A DNA stretch of 64,000 bases from Bacillus mycoides (GCF_001757995.1 NZ_LXLV01000009.1:62001-126000), one strand, 5' to 3'; numbered from the stretch's first letter, positions 43,775-53,194 are shown. Made by a program: numbers and translations. The notes: generated from the letters alone by a model not told the origin.

Positions 43775-46750
43775 ATGAAACAGATTTGGCGTATTTATAA
43801 GACAGATTTACGGAATGTAGCTAAACATTGGGCTGCAATTGTTATTGTATTAGGGTTAATGATTTTACCATCGTTATATGCATGGTTTAACATTAAAGCT
43901 TCTTGGGATCCTTACGGAAATACGAAAGGAATCCAGATTGCAGTTTCTAACCAAGATGTTGGATCAAATTTAAGAGGGAAAGATATTAACATCGGGGAAG
44001 AAATTGTAGATTCACTTAAGAAGGACAAAAATTTCGGGTGGAAGTTTGTTGATGAAAAGCAAGCAATTTATGGAGTAGAGCGTGGAGATTATTCCGCAAG
44101 TATTACTATTCCAAAAGATTTTTCTGAAAAGATTGCAACAGTCTTGAATGAAAATCCACAGAAACCGGAAATTGATTACTATGTAAATGAAAAGGTGAAT
44201 GCCATTGCACCGAAGATTACAGCTAAAGGTGCATCGGGTCTTACAGAAGAGGTTAGTAAAAACTTTGTTAAAACAGCAAACGGTGAGATTTTTAAAATCT
44301 TCAATGACCTTGGAATCGATTTAGAAACTAACTTACCGAGTATTGAGAAGGTCAAGGATCTTGTCTTTAAGTTAGAAGCACAGTTCCCAGAAATGAATAC
44401 ACTTGTGGATAAGGCATTAGATGATGCGACTCGGGCAGAAGATGTTGTGAAAGTAGCGCAAAAAGAGTTGCCAGTTGTAGAAAGTGTTATGAATGATGGG
44501 CAAGAAGCGTTAGGGAATTTAGATAAATTCTTTGCGAGAAATGATGAAACCTTGAAACGTGCACCTGGAACAATTAAGAATAATTTAATTGTAATGCAAC
44601 AAGGTTTAGATAGTGCGGCAGCAATTACGGATTTCTTAAAAAATCCATCATTTGATTCTAATCTGACACTTCCAGATCCGGCTAAATTCCCAGTGTTGCC
44701 TAATATAACTATTCCGCAAGTACCACAAATACCAGAAATTCCAGCGTTACCGCAAGTGAATGGTGAGGGGTATAAAAATATTGCTAAAAATATTGATCAA
44801 ACTGTAAATAATGTTTTTAGTTCGATACGTGTCGGAACAACTTATGCACAAGGTGTTATAAACGGGTTGCAAAATGGTAATTTTGATCCGGAAAAAGCGA
44901 AACAAGATCTTAATAAGGTTTCTGAGACGCTGCAAGGTCGAGCAGATAGTGTTTCATATTTAATTGATGTCTTTACTAAATTTAAAGAGTCTGCACCAAC
45001 TGATTTTGGAAAAGAATTCTTCCAAAAGAGAATAGAAAAATTAACAAACCTTAAATCAGCTATTGAAAATGCAAATGGTGGCGTTAAAGATATTGCCAAT
45101 ATTATTGGTACAGGGCAAGAAGTGAAACAAGATGTAAGAGACGCTACTAATAAAAAATTAGATGCAATAAATAACTTGGTAAATCAAGCAGAAGCAGATT
45201 ACAATGCTACGTTTGTAGCAGATTTCGAAAAAGCAGTAAGCACAGCTGAGCAATTGAAAAACAAAGCTGAAAATGTAAAAGAAGACGCTCAGCAGTTAAG
45301 AGGGAATTTAAATCAAGATATAAAAGCAGCAAATGATTTAGTAAACCAAACAAATGAAGCATTAGACAATGGTAGAGAAAAATATGATAAGGCTGTAAAT
45401 GATTACAGCAGATTAAAAACGGAGCTTGAAAAAGCAAGAGAAGACTTAAGTAACAAAGGTGTTAATGGATTAGATTCTACAAAAGTAGCCTTAAATGATT
45501 TAAATGGACAGTTCAAAGCAGGATGGAATTTAGTTAATGATATGATTCCTGTTATGGAAAGTACAAATAAAGTTTTGGGCGATGTGAATAGTGATAAAAA
45601 TCTTAATGGCACAATTGCTAAGTTAAATAAAGCAAAAGATGGTTTGCAAAAAGGAATCGATTTAACTGATAAAGGAATTGACGCTATTAATAAAGGTCAA
45701 AAACCAGCAGCAGATGTTATTGAAAGTATTAATCAAGTGTCTAAAAATGTTTCGGGCCAAATTGGTGACATTTTAGCTAAATATGACTCAGAAATCACTC
45801 CAAATTTCAATGCAGCAATTGCTCGTACAAAAGAGATGTCTAAAAATACATCTCAAATTTTAGGCGAGGCAGATAAGAAGCTTCCAGATGTGAAAAAATT
45901 ACTTGAAGATTCATCAAAAGGCTTAGTAGATGGTCAAAAGAAAATTGCAGATATTAAAGCTGAAATGCCAGCTACCGAGAAAAAGATTAAAGAATTAGCA
46001 AATAAAATTCGTGATTTTGAATCAGAAGAGGATATAAAAGACATCATACGCTTATTAAAAAATGATGTTGAAAAGCAAAGTGATTACTTCGCAAATCCAG
46101 TAAATTTAAAAGAGAATAAATTATTTGCGATGCCGAACTACGGTTCAGCGATGTCACCATTCTACACAGTGCTTGCACTATGGGTTGGTGCACTATTAAT
46201 GGTTTCGTTATTAACGGTAGAAGTACATGAAGAGGGCGCTAATTATAAGAGCCATGAAATATACTTTGGACGTTTATTAACATTCTTAACGATAGGTCTT
46301 TCACAGGCGTTTATCGTATCGATGGGGGATATATTCCTACTCGGTACGTACGTAGTCGATAAGTTCTGGTTTGTGTTATTTAGTTTATTTATTGGGGGAG
46401 TATTTGTTTGTATCGTGTACTCACTCGTTTCTATTTTCGGAAACGTTGGGAAATCGATGGCGATCATTTTACTTGTACTACAAGTAGCAGGATCGGGTGG
46501 TACGTTCCCAATTCAAATGACACCACCATTCTTCCAAGCGATTTATCCATTCTTACCATTCACATATGCAATTAGTGCAATTCGTGAAACAGTAGGTGGA
46601 ATGCTTTGGGATATAGTAATAAGAGATTTACTTGTGTTAAGTGTTTTCGTAGTAGTTATGATTATTGCTGCGTTATTACTGAAAACACCAATTAACAAAT
46701 CGAGTGAAAAGTTTGTTGAGAACGCAAAAGGAAGTAAAATTATTCATTAA
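43775..46750 (+). CDS. yhgE: YhgE/Pip family membrane protein
   Basis: A 991-residue protein with one N-terminal membrane segment (about 20-38), then about 750 extracellular residues. Six C-terminal membrane segments (from about 785) are of the ABC-2 permease type. The outer part contains a proline-rich stretch (near 310-330: LPNITIPQVPQIPEIPALPQ) and long coiled-coil repeats with VxxxTNxALDxGREK-like heptads. The C-terminus includes GTFPIQMTPPFFQAIYPFLPFTYAISAIRE. The family includes the lactococcal phage infection protein Pip and T7SS EsaA-like proteins; its cellular task is unclear. It is longer than B. subtilis YhgE. ATG 43775 follows AGGTGA. Confidence 0.92.
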   Translation: MKQIWRIYKTDLRNVAKHWAAIVIVLGLMILPSLYAWFNIKASWDPYGNTKGIQIAVSNQDVGSNLRGKDINIGEEIVDSLKKDKNFGWKFVDEKQAIYGVERGDYSASITIPKDFSEKIATVLNENPQKPEIDYYVNEKVNAIAPKITAKGASGLTEEVSKNFVKTANGEIFKIFNDLGIDLETNLPSIEKVKDLVFKLEAQFPEMNTLVDKALDDATRAEDVVKVAQKELPVVESVMNDGQEALGNLDKFFARNDETLKRAPGTIKNNLIVMQQGLDSAAAITDFLKNPSFDSNLTLPDPAKFPVLPNITIPQVPQIPEIPALPQVNGEGYKNIAKNIDQTVNNVFSSIRVGTTYAQGVINGLQNGNFDPEKAKQDLNKVSETLQGRADSVSYLIDVFTKFKESAPTDFGKEFFQKRIEKLTNLKSAIENANGGVKDIANIIGTGQEVKQDVRDATNKKLDAINNLVNQAEADYNATFVADFEKAVSTAEQLKNKAENVKEDAQQLRGNLNQDIKAANDLVNQTNEALDNGREKYDKAVNDYSRLKTELEKAREDLSNKGVNGLDSTKVALNDLNGQFKAGWNLVNDMIPVMESTNKVLGDVNSDKNLNGTIAKLNKAKDGLQKGIDLTDKGIDAINKGQKPAADVIESINQVSKNVSGQIGDILAKYDSEITPNFNAAIARTKEMSKNTSQILGEADKKLPDVKKLLEDSSKGLVDGQKKIADIKAEMPATEKKIKELANKIRDFESEEDIKDIIRLLKNDVEKQSDYFANPVNLKENKLFAMPNYGSAMSPFYTVLALWVGALLMVSLLTVEVHEEGANYKSHEIYFGRLLTFLTIGLSQAFIVSMGDIFLLGTYVVDKFWFVLFSLFIGGVFVCIVYSLVSIFGNVGKSMAIILLVLQVAGSGGTFPIQMTPPFFQAIYPFLPFTYAISAIRETVGGMLWDIVIRDLLVLSVFVVVMIIAALLLKTPINKSSEKFVENAKGSKIIH

Positions 46751-46755
46751 AAACA

Positions 46756-46794
46756 AAAAGGTTCCTACCGATAGTGGTAGGAACCTTTTATTTT
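46756..46794 (+). terminator. terminator after yhgE
   Basis: A perfect 14-bp stem AAAAGGTTCCTACC / GGTAGGAACCTTTT around GATAGT. It also faces the topB tail on the minus strand. Confidence 0.92.
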
Positions 46795-46864
46795 AATCAA
46801 ATTTTAATTTCTTTAATGCTTCTGCGAATGGGTTGTTTAATGGTTCTTCCTCTTTTTGCTGGTG
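46793..46864 (-). pseudogene. 3' tail of a lost topB gene (scar)
   Basis: The minus strand encodes QKEEEPLNNPFAEALKKLKFD and a stop, the exact C-terminus of TopB. The DNA differs from the complete topB at 50448-52637 by several silent or conservative changes, so this is an independent allele, not a fresh duplication. Similarity stops near 46864, where IS material begins. Confidence 0.88.
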
Positions 46865-46865
46865 A

Positions 46866-47072
46866 ACACCTCTTATATAGAATAATTTATCTCTCTATAC
46901 TGTGTTCCAGGTTTACTGTAACACCTCAAAATAATATTTGGCTGATAGTGCCTCCATCTAAACCAAATTTCCTTTTTCATACTGATCACATATCTCTTGT
47001 AGAGCAATAGTATCAGTGTGTTCAAGATTTAAAGATTCATTGCACAAGTGTTATATTTTTTGCACCAGAACC
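46866..47072 (-). mobile_element. IS6-family (IS240-like) element remnant
   Basis: TTTTTTGCACCAGAACC (47056-47072) is an IS240/IS6-type terminal repeat in reverse. Reading leftwards, the start at 46980 encodes MKKEIWFRWRHYQPNIIL, the characteristic N-terminus of IS6 transposases, and then the frame decays. The right-hand part of the element is missing. Confidence 0.7.
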
Positions 47073-47073
47073 A

Positions 47074-47778
47074 TTAGTCCTCCCATTTCACTAAATTGGG
47101 AGTAGGATCTAATATAGAGTCATATTGTTCCTTCCATCCATATATGGCATCAGGATCTAGCTTTTTATAGCGTTTATATTTCCTTTTGCGGTCATTTTCT
47201 TGAGCCCATCCATAATGTTTTATTCTGGATGAATGACATGTATAAGGAAATTGCGAAATAGTATTAGGAAATCTTCCGCAATGTAAAGGGCTATTGTTCC
47301 AACTATACGTTAATTCATCATGATACCTTATTAAAAATGGACGGTAATAACGATGGGCTTTCCAGTAATCGTCATCTCTATAGTGGGTCTCTGACCACAT
47401 ATCATATAGCCGAAAATAAACCGCGTCATAGTGATTATGAGTTAAAATATTTCCTATTTCTTGTTCGAAACCAGATTCGAAAATTTCGTCTGCATCTAAA
47501 TTTAAAATCCATTCAGGTTTCAATTTTACAGTTTCTTCCCATTGTTTTTGACGAAGCTGAACCTCATTTGTAAACATAGAATTTTCATTTTCTATAAGTG
47601 TATAAGGAGTATTTTTTAATAGTTTTTTACATAATTCTATTGTCCCATCTGTGCTTGCATCGTCAACAATCACCACATGGTCCACAAATGGCAAGTGATG
47701 TTCTAACGCTCTATGCAGATAACGATTTTCTTCATTTTTAACCACCATACTTAGAAGAAGTCTAGGTTTTGTAATCAC
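47074..47778 (-). CDS. glycosyltransferase family 2 protein
   Basis: A 234-residue GT-A fold enzyme. The N-terminus LLLSMVVKNEENRYL and VDHVVIVDDASTDGT (about 31-45) are the GT2 nucleotide-sugar binding part. The metal-binding LNLDADEIF at about 90-98 follows. It transfers a sugar from a nucleotide donor, probably to a surface or spore glycan; the acceptor is unknown. Its stop codon is 1 base from an IS6 terminal repeat. The low-GC accessory context and second glycosyltransferase nearby suggest an acquired glycosylation module. Confidence 0.87.
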   Translation of the reverse strand: MITKPRLLLSMVVKNEENRYLHRALEHHLPFVDHVVIVDDASTDGTIELCKKLLKNTPYTLIENENSMFTNEVQLRQKQWEETVKLKPEWILNLDADEIFESGFEQEIGNILTHNHYDAVYFRLYDMWSETHYRDDDYWKAHRYYRPFLIRYHDELTYSWNNSPLHCGRFPNTISQFPYTCHSSRIKHYGWAQENDRKRKYKRYKKLDPDAIYGWKEQYDSILDPTPNLVKWED

Positions 47779-47938
47779 TTGAATCTCCTCTTTCTGTTTT
47801 AGTTCATATTTATTATTTCATTAGCAATTGTTTGTATACAAAATAAACAACCATGACTTTACAGCCACACATGAAAAAGGGGGACTATTTATTTTTCAAG
47901 CTTTCCATACTGTTTATATAGATGGATGCTTTAGTACG

Positions 47939-48178
47939 TGCCTTAAAATAAATCGAACAACAAAGGGAAACCCACACATTCGATCTATGCTTTGTGAAGT
48001 AGCATGAGTGATTTCGAGAACGCGTCATACATGGTTATCAAGAAAGTATAGGTCTCTTGCCACACGAAGGGGTAAAAAGAAAGCACTTATTGCCATTGCG
48101 TATAAAGTCATTAAAATGATCTATCACATAATAGGTAAACAATCTGAACTTATTGGGTATTCGAAAATGTTTCCTTAA
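47939..48178 (+). pseudogene. IS110-family transposase C-terminal remnant
   Basis: The frame reads KGNPHIRSMLCEVA, then a TGA where Trp is expected, then VISRTRHTWLSRKYRSL, ATRRGKKKALIAIAYK and a final ...GYSKMFP stop. This is the conserved transposase_20 C-terminus of IS110 elements. The internal stop and absence of the N-terminal catalytic half mark it as dead. Confidence 0.8.
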
Positions 48179-48651
48179 ATGATCAACTCAAGTTCATATT
48201 TCTTCTGCTACTGTTCAAAGAACTTAATAATATGTAGCTTATTTATCTATGTTCTTCTACGATGACCACAGACATATCAAGGTTACTTACACCTATAATA
48301 CGTATGCGGTTTGGAATGTTAACTAAAGTCTTTTGGCAAAAAATCATATTAAGATGCCTTCCATATCTTTAACAAATATATACAAACGGCTAAAAAGTAA
48401 TGACATCATTTTTATTAATATTTAGACTTTTTTAGAATTTATCATTTTCCGACAGAAGACTTTTTCCTTAAAAATATGGAGGTCTGAAACGTCCATTTTA
48501 AGTGAGGTAGTGATACGGTTCGTGATCTGATCCATCAGATTATAAATGATTGTTCTCTTTTTGGAATTTATTCATTTCTTTGAAGTATGTTGTTACCTAA
48601 AGCGGAAGATGAAAGTTGTTAGCTGTTAGCTGTAACCTAATTTAGATGTCA
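48179..48651. other. degenerate accessory DNA
   Basis: About 470 bases without a supportable gene. Short frames are broken, and several stretches look like decayed mobile-element DNA, but I cannot name a family apart from the IS6-type end that follows. Confidence 0.4.
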
Positions 48652-48668
48652 TTTTTTGCACCGGAACC
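48652..48668. mobile_element. second IS6-type terminal repeat
   Basis: TTTTTTGCACCGGAACC differs by one base from the repeat at 47056-47072 and has the same orientation. It lies 50 bases before the second glycosyltransferase gene. Confidence 0.6.
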
Positions 48669-48717
48669 ATATAAATTATAAAAAACAATGATTTATTTGA
48701 TAACAAGGAGGATTACA

Positions 48718-49545
48718 ATGAAAAAAAGAATAATAATTGGAAGCCCTATTCATCAATCCCCTTCTATTTTGAATGAATTTCTCTTTTCATTAACAGAATT
48801 AAACACAGAAAACTTTGTTGTGCATTATATCTTTTTTGATGACAACGAGGACCTATCGTCCAAAAACATATTGAATCAATTTTATAGCAATAATACAGAC
48901 GTTACTATTTTACAAGACCAAAATCTCCCCCCAGAATCTTATTATAAGGATGAAAACACTCATTATTGGCCCGTAAATCAAGTTTGGAAAGTAGCTGAAA
49001 TGAAGGATAAAATAATTGATTATGCAAAAGCAAATCAGTATGATTATTTATTTTTAATCGATTCTGATTTGATTCTTCATCCAAACACTTTACAGCAATT
49101 GATTGAATCAAAAAAGGACATTATTTCAAATATTTTTTGGACTAAATGGGCAGCTAATAGTAGAGAAATGCCGCAAGTATGGATGACGGATGTATATACT
49201 TTTTATAAAAAAGAGGGGAAAACAATATTAACTAGAGAAGAAGAAATAGCAAAAGACGAAGAGTTTTTGAATATGTTAAGACAGCCAGGGATATATAAAG
49301 TAGGGGGACTTGGAGCATGCACCTTAATTAGCCAAAAAGCAATACAATCTGGTGTGTGTTTCAAAGAAATTCCTAATGTATCATTTTGGGGGGAAGATCG
49401 ACATTTTTGCATACGTGCCATGGCCATAGGATTAGAATTATATGTGGATACACATTATCCAGCGTATCATATTTACCGTCAATCGGATCTAATTGGATTG
49501 AAAAATTATAAAGAAAATAACGGGTTGACTGTGCGGAAAGAATGA
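48718..49545 (+). CDS. glycosyltransferase (GT-A, Anp1/GT2-like)
   Basis: A 275-residue protein. YLFLIDSDLILHP (about 107-119) contains the DxD metal site in a form seen in Anp1-like and related transferases, and GGLGACTLISQKA plus WGEDRHFCIRA (about 226-236) complete the fold. It has no membrane segments. Likely modifies a surface or exosporium glycan. The ATG at 48718 has AAGGAGG nine bases upstream; an ATG at 48688 in frame has none. It lies within DNA rich in IS relics and has no operon partner. Confidence 0.82.
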   Translation: MKKRIIIGSPIHQSPSILNEFLFSLTELNTENFVVHYIFFDDNEDLSSKNILNQFYSNNTDVTILQDQNLPPESYYKDENTHYWPVNQVWKVAEMKDKIIDYAKANQYDYLFLIDSDLILHPNTLQQLIESKKDIISNIFWTKWAANSREMPQVWMTDVYTFYKKEGKTILTREEEIAKDEEFLNMLRQPGIYKVGGLGACTLISQKAIQSGVCFKEIPNVSFWGEDRHFCIRAMAIGLELYVDTHYPAYHIYRQSDLIGLKNYKENNGLTVRKE

Positions 49546-49669
49546 TGTGTTACTATCAATCCCTTGAGATTCGGGTGTGAAAAATACTATATGAAAAAAG
49601 GGAAGATTTCTATCTTGAGACTCCTAGGGTTAAAGTCACAAGCCCTTTACCTGGTTCTAGTGGAATATT

Positions 49670-49966
49670 TCATTTATTTGCAGCAGAACTGATTACACTC
49701 ATACCCTCTGTAATAAATACCCCATTTATATCTGAAGTATCTTTTATATCTTGAATAAGATATGCTAATTTAGATTCCAAGGTCGTCCACTTTGTATGAA
49801 TATTCTCTAATGATACCAACCGTCTTATATTTAGAATACCATCATTCAAACCATTCAAATTAAAAGTAATTGTGTTGATCTGATGATTGTATAACAGTTC
49901 CAATTTATCATATAGTTTTAATATATTATATGTTTGATTGTCTAATTGTTTCCTTACAAAATCTCA
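49670..49966 (-). pseudogene. C-terminal fragment of an unidentified helical protein
   Basis: The minus strand is open from about 49966 to the stop at 49670 with no start codon and no ribosome site. It includes DNQTYNILKLYDKLELLYNH and later IHTKWTTLESKLAYLIQDI. The pattern of long amphipathic helices with a W-T-x-L-x-x-K-L turn recalls the C-terminal helices of Bacillus ClyA/Hbl-type alpha-pore toxins, but I am not sure. Most likely a truncated relic. Confidence 0.35.
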
Positions 49967-49985
49967 CACTTTACTAGAAGGCTTG

Positions 49986-50028
49986 ACTCCATTTTGATCA
50001 AACTTTATTCAAAATGGAGTTTTTTTTA
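49986..50028 (+). terminator. strong terminator in accessory region
   Basis: ACTCCATTTTGA / TCAAAATGGAGT stem with eight T. No intact gene precedes it on the plus strand, so it probably outlived its gene. Confidence 0.7.
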
Positions 50029-50036
50029 TTGGATAC

Positions 50037-50204
50037 TTAATTAGATTGTGCGACTTCGTTTTTATTAAATTTAATGCAAGCCCTACATAACTCCCCTTCA
50101 AAAGGAATGATGATTTCATCTAATGTTTTCTCCAATAATGCTTGGATGGTTGATGCATCGACTCCAGTTAAAAAGCGGTCTAAGACAGTTACGGATTTAA
50201 GCAT
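50037..50204 (-). CDS. possible small protein or gene fragment (55 aa)
   Basis: A 55-codon frame beginning MLKSVTVLDRFLTGVDASTI and ending in EVAQSN. It has balanced composition and a CRAC pair, but no ribosome site before its ATG, and a stop lies only 9 codons upstream. I do not recognise it. It may be the tail of a degraded gene. Confidence 0.25.
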   Translation of the reverse strand: MLKSVTVLDRFLTGVDASTIQALLEKTLDEIIIPFEGELCRACIKFNKNEVAQSN

Positions 50205-50275
50205 TGAATATAAAATATCTTCTACTTCTATTTAAAATGAATTAAGTTATATTCAAAACAGCAAGTGATAGTTAC

Positions 50276-50372
50276 TCCAAATCGATTTAATGAGGTTTAT
50301 AGAGAGAATAACAAATTGAGATAAGAAGTAGAGATTCTTAAACAAGCTATGTCAATTATGACTGCCAAATAG
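50276..50372 (+). pseudogene. IS3-family orfA C-terminal remnant
   Basis: The frame reads NRFNEVYRENNKLR, a stop, then EVEILKQAMSIMTAK and a stop. This is the leucine-zipper end of an IS3/IS150 orfA. The remaining element is missing on this side; the matching orfB end is downstream of topB at 52983-53194. Confidence 0.6.
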
Positions 50373-50447
50373 AAGGTGATCCTTACTGCTCTTCTTGAAA
50401 ACTGTGGTATATTAAACGGTATATAGTTAGTAAAGGAGTTTGAATAA

Positions 50448-52637
50448 ATGGTAAAGAGTGTAGTAATTGCTGAGAAACCATCAGTTGCACGTGATATAGC
50501 AAAAGTATTAAAGTGTACAAAAAAAGGTAATGGATTTTTAGAAGGTGACAAATACATCGTGACTTGGGCTCTTGGGCATTTAGTGACGCTTGCAGATCCT
50601 GAGACTTATGATAATAAGTATAAAACATGGAATCTTGAAGATCTTCCAATGCTTCCAGAACGTATGAAATTAGTTGTTATGAAGCAAACTGGAAAACAGT
50701 TTAATGCTGTGAAACATCAACTTACTCGAAATGATGTTAATGAGATAGTTGTGGCGACTGATGCAGGGAGAGAAGGTGAATTAGTTGCACGTTGGATAAT
50801 TGAAAAGGCAAAAGTGAATAAACCGATTAAACGTTTATGGATTTCTTCTGTAACAGACAAGGCAATTAAAGATGGTTTTAACAATTTAAAACCAGGTAAA
50901 TCTTATGAAAATTTATACGCCTCAGCTGTTGCCCGTTCTGAAGCAGATTGGTATATTGGCTTAAATGCAACTCGTGCATTAACAACAAAATTCAATGCCC
51001 AACTAAATTGTGGTCGTGTACAAACACCTACTGTAGCTATCATTGCAGGTCGTGAAGACGAAATTAAAAACTTTAAAGCTCAAACATACTACGGTATCGA
51101 AGCTCAAACAACGGACAAGTTAAAATTGACTTGGCAAGATGCAAAAGGCAATGGCCGTAACTTTAATAAAGAGAAGATCGATACGATTGTGAGAAAGCTG
51201 GATAAACAAAACGCGACTGTCGTTGAAATTGAGAAACAGCAGAAAAAATCATTCGCTCCTGGTCTTTATGATTTAACAGAACTACAACGTGATGCGAATA
51301 AAATCTTTGGTTACTCTGCAAAAGAAACATTAAACATTATGCAAAAATTATATGAACAGCATAAAGTTTTAACGTACCCTCGTACAGATTCACGCTATAT
51401 TTCATCTGATATTGTCGGAACGCTTCCCGAACGTCTGAAGGCGTGTGGCGTAGGAGAATACCGTCCTTTAGCACATAAAGTATTGCAGAAACCTGTAAAA
51501 TCTAATAAATCATTTGTTGATGATAGTAAAGTAAGCGATCATCACGCGATTATCCCTACAGAAAGCTATGTGAATTTCTCAGCTTTCACAGATAAAGAAC
51601 GTAAAATTTATGATTTAGTTGTAAAACGTTTCTTGGCCGTTTTATTCCCAGCCTTTGAGTATGAACAACTAACATTACGCACAAAAATTGGTGACGAAAC
51701 GTTCATTGCACGTGGCAAAACAATTTTAAATTCGGGTTGGAAAGAAGTATATGCGAATCGATTTGAAGATGACGATGCAGCAGCCGATTTGAAAGAACAA
51801 ATCTTACCTCGCATCGAAAAAGGCGATACATTAAACGTAAAACTAATCGCCCAAACGTCAGGTCAAACGAAAGCACCTGCACGCTTTAATGAAGCAACAT
51901 TACTTTCGGCGATGGAAAACCCAACAAAATACATGGATACGCAAAATAAACAACTTGCTGACACGTTAAAATCAACTGGTGGATTAGGTACTGTAGCTAC
52001 ACGAGCTGACATTATCGACAAGCTATTCAATTCATTCTTACTTGAAAAACGTGGTAAAGATATTCATATTACTTCAAAAGGCCGTCAGTTACTTGATTTA
52101 GTGCCAGAAGAACTAAAATCTCCTACATTAACTGGTGAATGGGAGCAAAAGCTTGAAGCGATTGCAAAGGGTAAGTTAAAAAAAGAAGTATTCATTTCAG
52201 AAATGAAGAACTATACGAAGGAAATTGTTGCTGAAATTAAATCGAGCGATAAAAAATATAAACACGACAACATTTCAACGAAGTCTTGCCCAGACTGCGG
52301 TAAACCAATGCTAGAAGTAAACGGCAAAAAAGGGAAAATGCTCGTATGCCAAGACCGTGAGTGTGGTCATCGTAAAAATGTATCTCGTACAACAAATGCT
52401 CGTTGCCCGCAATGTAAGAAGAAACTAGAATTACGCGGTGAAGGCGCTGGCCAAATTTTCGCATGTAAATGTGGTTATCGTGAAAAACTTTCCACATTCC
52501 AAGAAAGACGTAAAAAAGAATCTGGAAACAAAGCTGATAAGCGCGACGTTCAAAAATATATGAAACAACAGAACAAAGAAGAAGAACCATTAAATAACCC
52601 ATTCGCAGAAGCATTAAAGAAATTAAAATTTGATTAA
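50448..52637 (+). CDS. topB: DNA topoisomerase III
   Basis: A 729-residue type IA topoisomerase that decatenates DNA and resolves recombination or replication intermediates. The N-terminal Toprim domain begins VVIAEKPSVARDIAKVL (5-21) with DAGREGELVAR at about 104-114. The active-site Tyr is in TYPRTDSRYIS (about 306-316). C-terminal zinc ribbons CPDCGKP (about 613) and CPQCKKK...CKCG (about 650-676) are complete. AAAGGAG precedes the ATG. The gene is intact but is oriented opposite to the topB scar next to yhgE and lies between two halves of an IS3 relic. Confidence 0.96.
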   Translation: MVKSVVIAEKPSVARDIAKVLKCTKKGNGFLEGDKYIVTWALGHLVTLADPETYDNKYKTWNLEDLPMLPERMKLVVMKQTGKQFNAVKHQLTRNDVNEIVVATDAGREGELVARWIIEKAKVNKPIKRLWISSVTDKAIKDGFNNLKPGKSYENLYASAVARSEADWYIGLNATRALTTKFNAQLNCGRVQTPTVAIIAGREDEIKNFKAQTYYGIEAQTTDKLKLTWQDAKGNGRNFNKEKIDTIVRKLDKQNATVVEIEKQQKKSFAPGLYDLTELQRDANKIFGYSAKETLNIMQKLYEQHKVLTYPRTDSRYISSDIVGTLPERLKACGVGEYRPLAHKVLQKPVKSNKSFVDDSKVSDHHAIIPTESYVNFSAFTDKERKIYDLVVKRFLAVLFPAFEYEQLTLRTKIGDETFIARGKTILNSGWKEVYANRFEDDDAAADLKEQILPRIEKGDTLNVKLIAQTSGQTKAPARFNEATLLSAMENPTKYMDTQNKQLADTLKSTGGLGTVATRADIIDKLFNSFLLEKRGKDIHITSKGRQLLDLVPEELKSPTLTGEWEQKLEAIAKGKLKKEVFISEMKNYTKEIVAEIKSSDKKYKHDNISTKSCPDCGKPMLEVNGKKGKMLVCQDRECGHRKNVSRTTNARCPQCKKKLELRGEGAGQIFACKCGYREKLSTFQERRKKESGNKADKRDVQKYMKQQNKEEEPLNNPFAEALKKLKFD

Positions 52638-52645
52638 ATTAATAT

Positions 52646-52688
52646 AAAGAATTGTCCATCTAAAATTTTGATGGGCAATTCTTTTTTT
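52646..52688 (+). terminator. terminator after topB
   Basis: AAAGAATTGTCCATC / GATGGGCAATTCTTT with an A/T loop, then TTTT. Confidence 0.85.
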
Positions 52689-52740
52689 ATATTAAGGTTA
52701 AACAGTGAAAATCAGTTTAAAAAAAGTGATATAAGTTTTT

Positions 52741-52890
52741 CTAAAGATTCAATTGTAATTTATCTTTAGGTAATAACTTTCGAATAACTTGAAAAATTTC
52801 GCGAACTTTCTCTTTCAGTATTTTCATCTTGTTGACGTCTTGCTGAAGGTTTGAGTTATTTGTGATGAAATATACCGGTGAGAGTTTTAC
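52741..52890 (-). pseudogene. tail of an unidentified protein
   Basis: An open minus-strand frame of 49 codons with no proper start. It includes VYFITNNSNLQQDVNKMKIL and ends in KLLPKDKLQLNL. Composition looks like real protein; the frame is closed upstream by a stop. Probably the 3' end of a lost gene of the accessory region. Confidence 0.25.
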
Positions 52891-52982
52891 TTATATAGAT
52901 AAAAGATCTATATAAATGTCAGATTTTAAGGTGTATTCATTGACATTGTAAATGAATTTCATTTTTATTATATAAAGGCGAA

Positions 52983-53194
52983 GAATGGTTGAACCAGGAG
53001 AGTTATGATCTCTATCATTCTATAAATAGACGAGGGGGAAAGATGAAGCACATATAAAACCTTGCGAGTCTTTTACTGAGTTGAAACAAGAGATTAAGAA
53101 ATATATGACGTACTATAATCACTATAGATATCAATGGAATTTAAAAAAGATGACTCCTGTTGGATACAGAAATCATCTTCTTGATGTTGCCTAA
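52983..53194 (+). pseudogene. IS3-family (IS150-type) orfB transposase C-terminal remnant
   Basis: After a short YDLYHSINRRGG stretch, the frame reads CESFTELKQEIKKYMTYYNH and YQWNLKKMTPVGYRNHLL before the stop. This is the integrase-core C-terminus of IS3 transposases, internally deleted. A TGTCCTTTACAAAGGGTACA segment (53208-53227) follows, as expected for the element's terminal repeat. Confidence 0.82.

Noticed and set aside
46774-47010. Plus-strand 78-codon frame after yhgE
   Set aside because: It is the antisense of the topB tail scar and IS6 remnant; its residues are a by-product of those sequences.
52237-52614. 125-codon minus-strand frame inside topB
   Set aside because: Pure antisense of the TopB zinc-ribbon region; no ribosome site.
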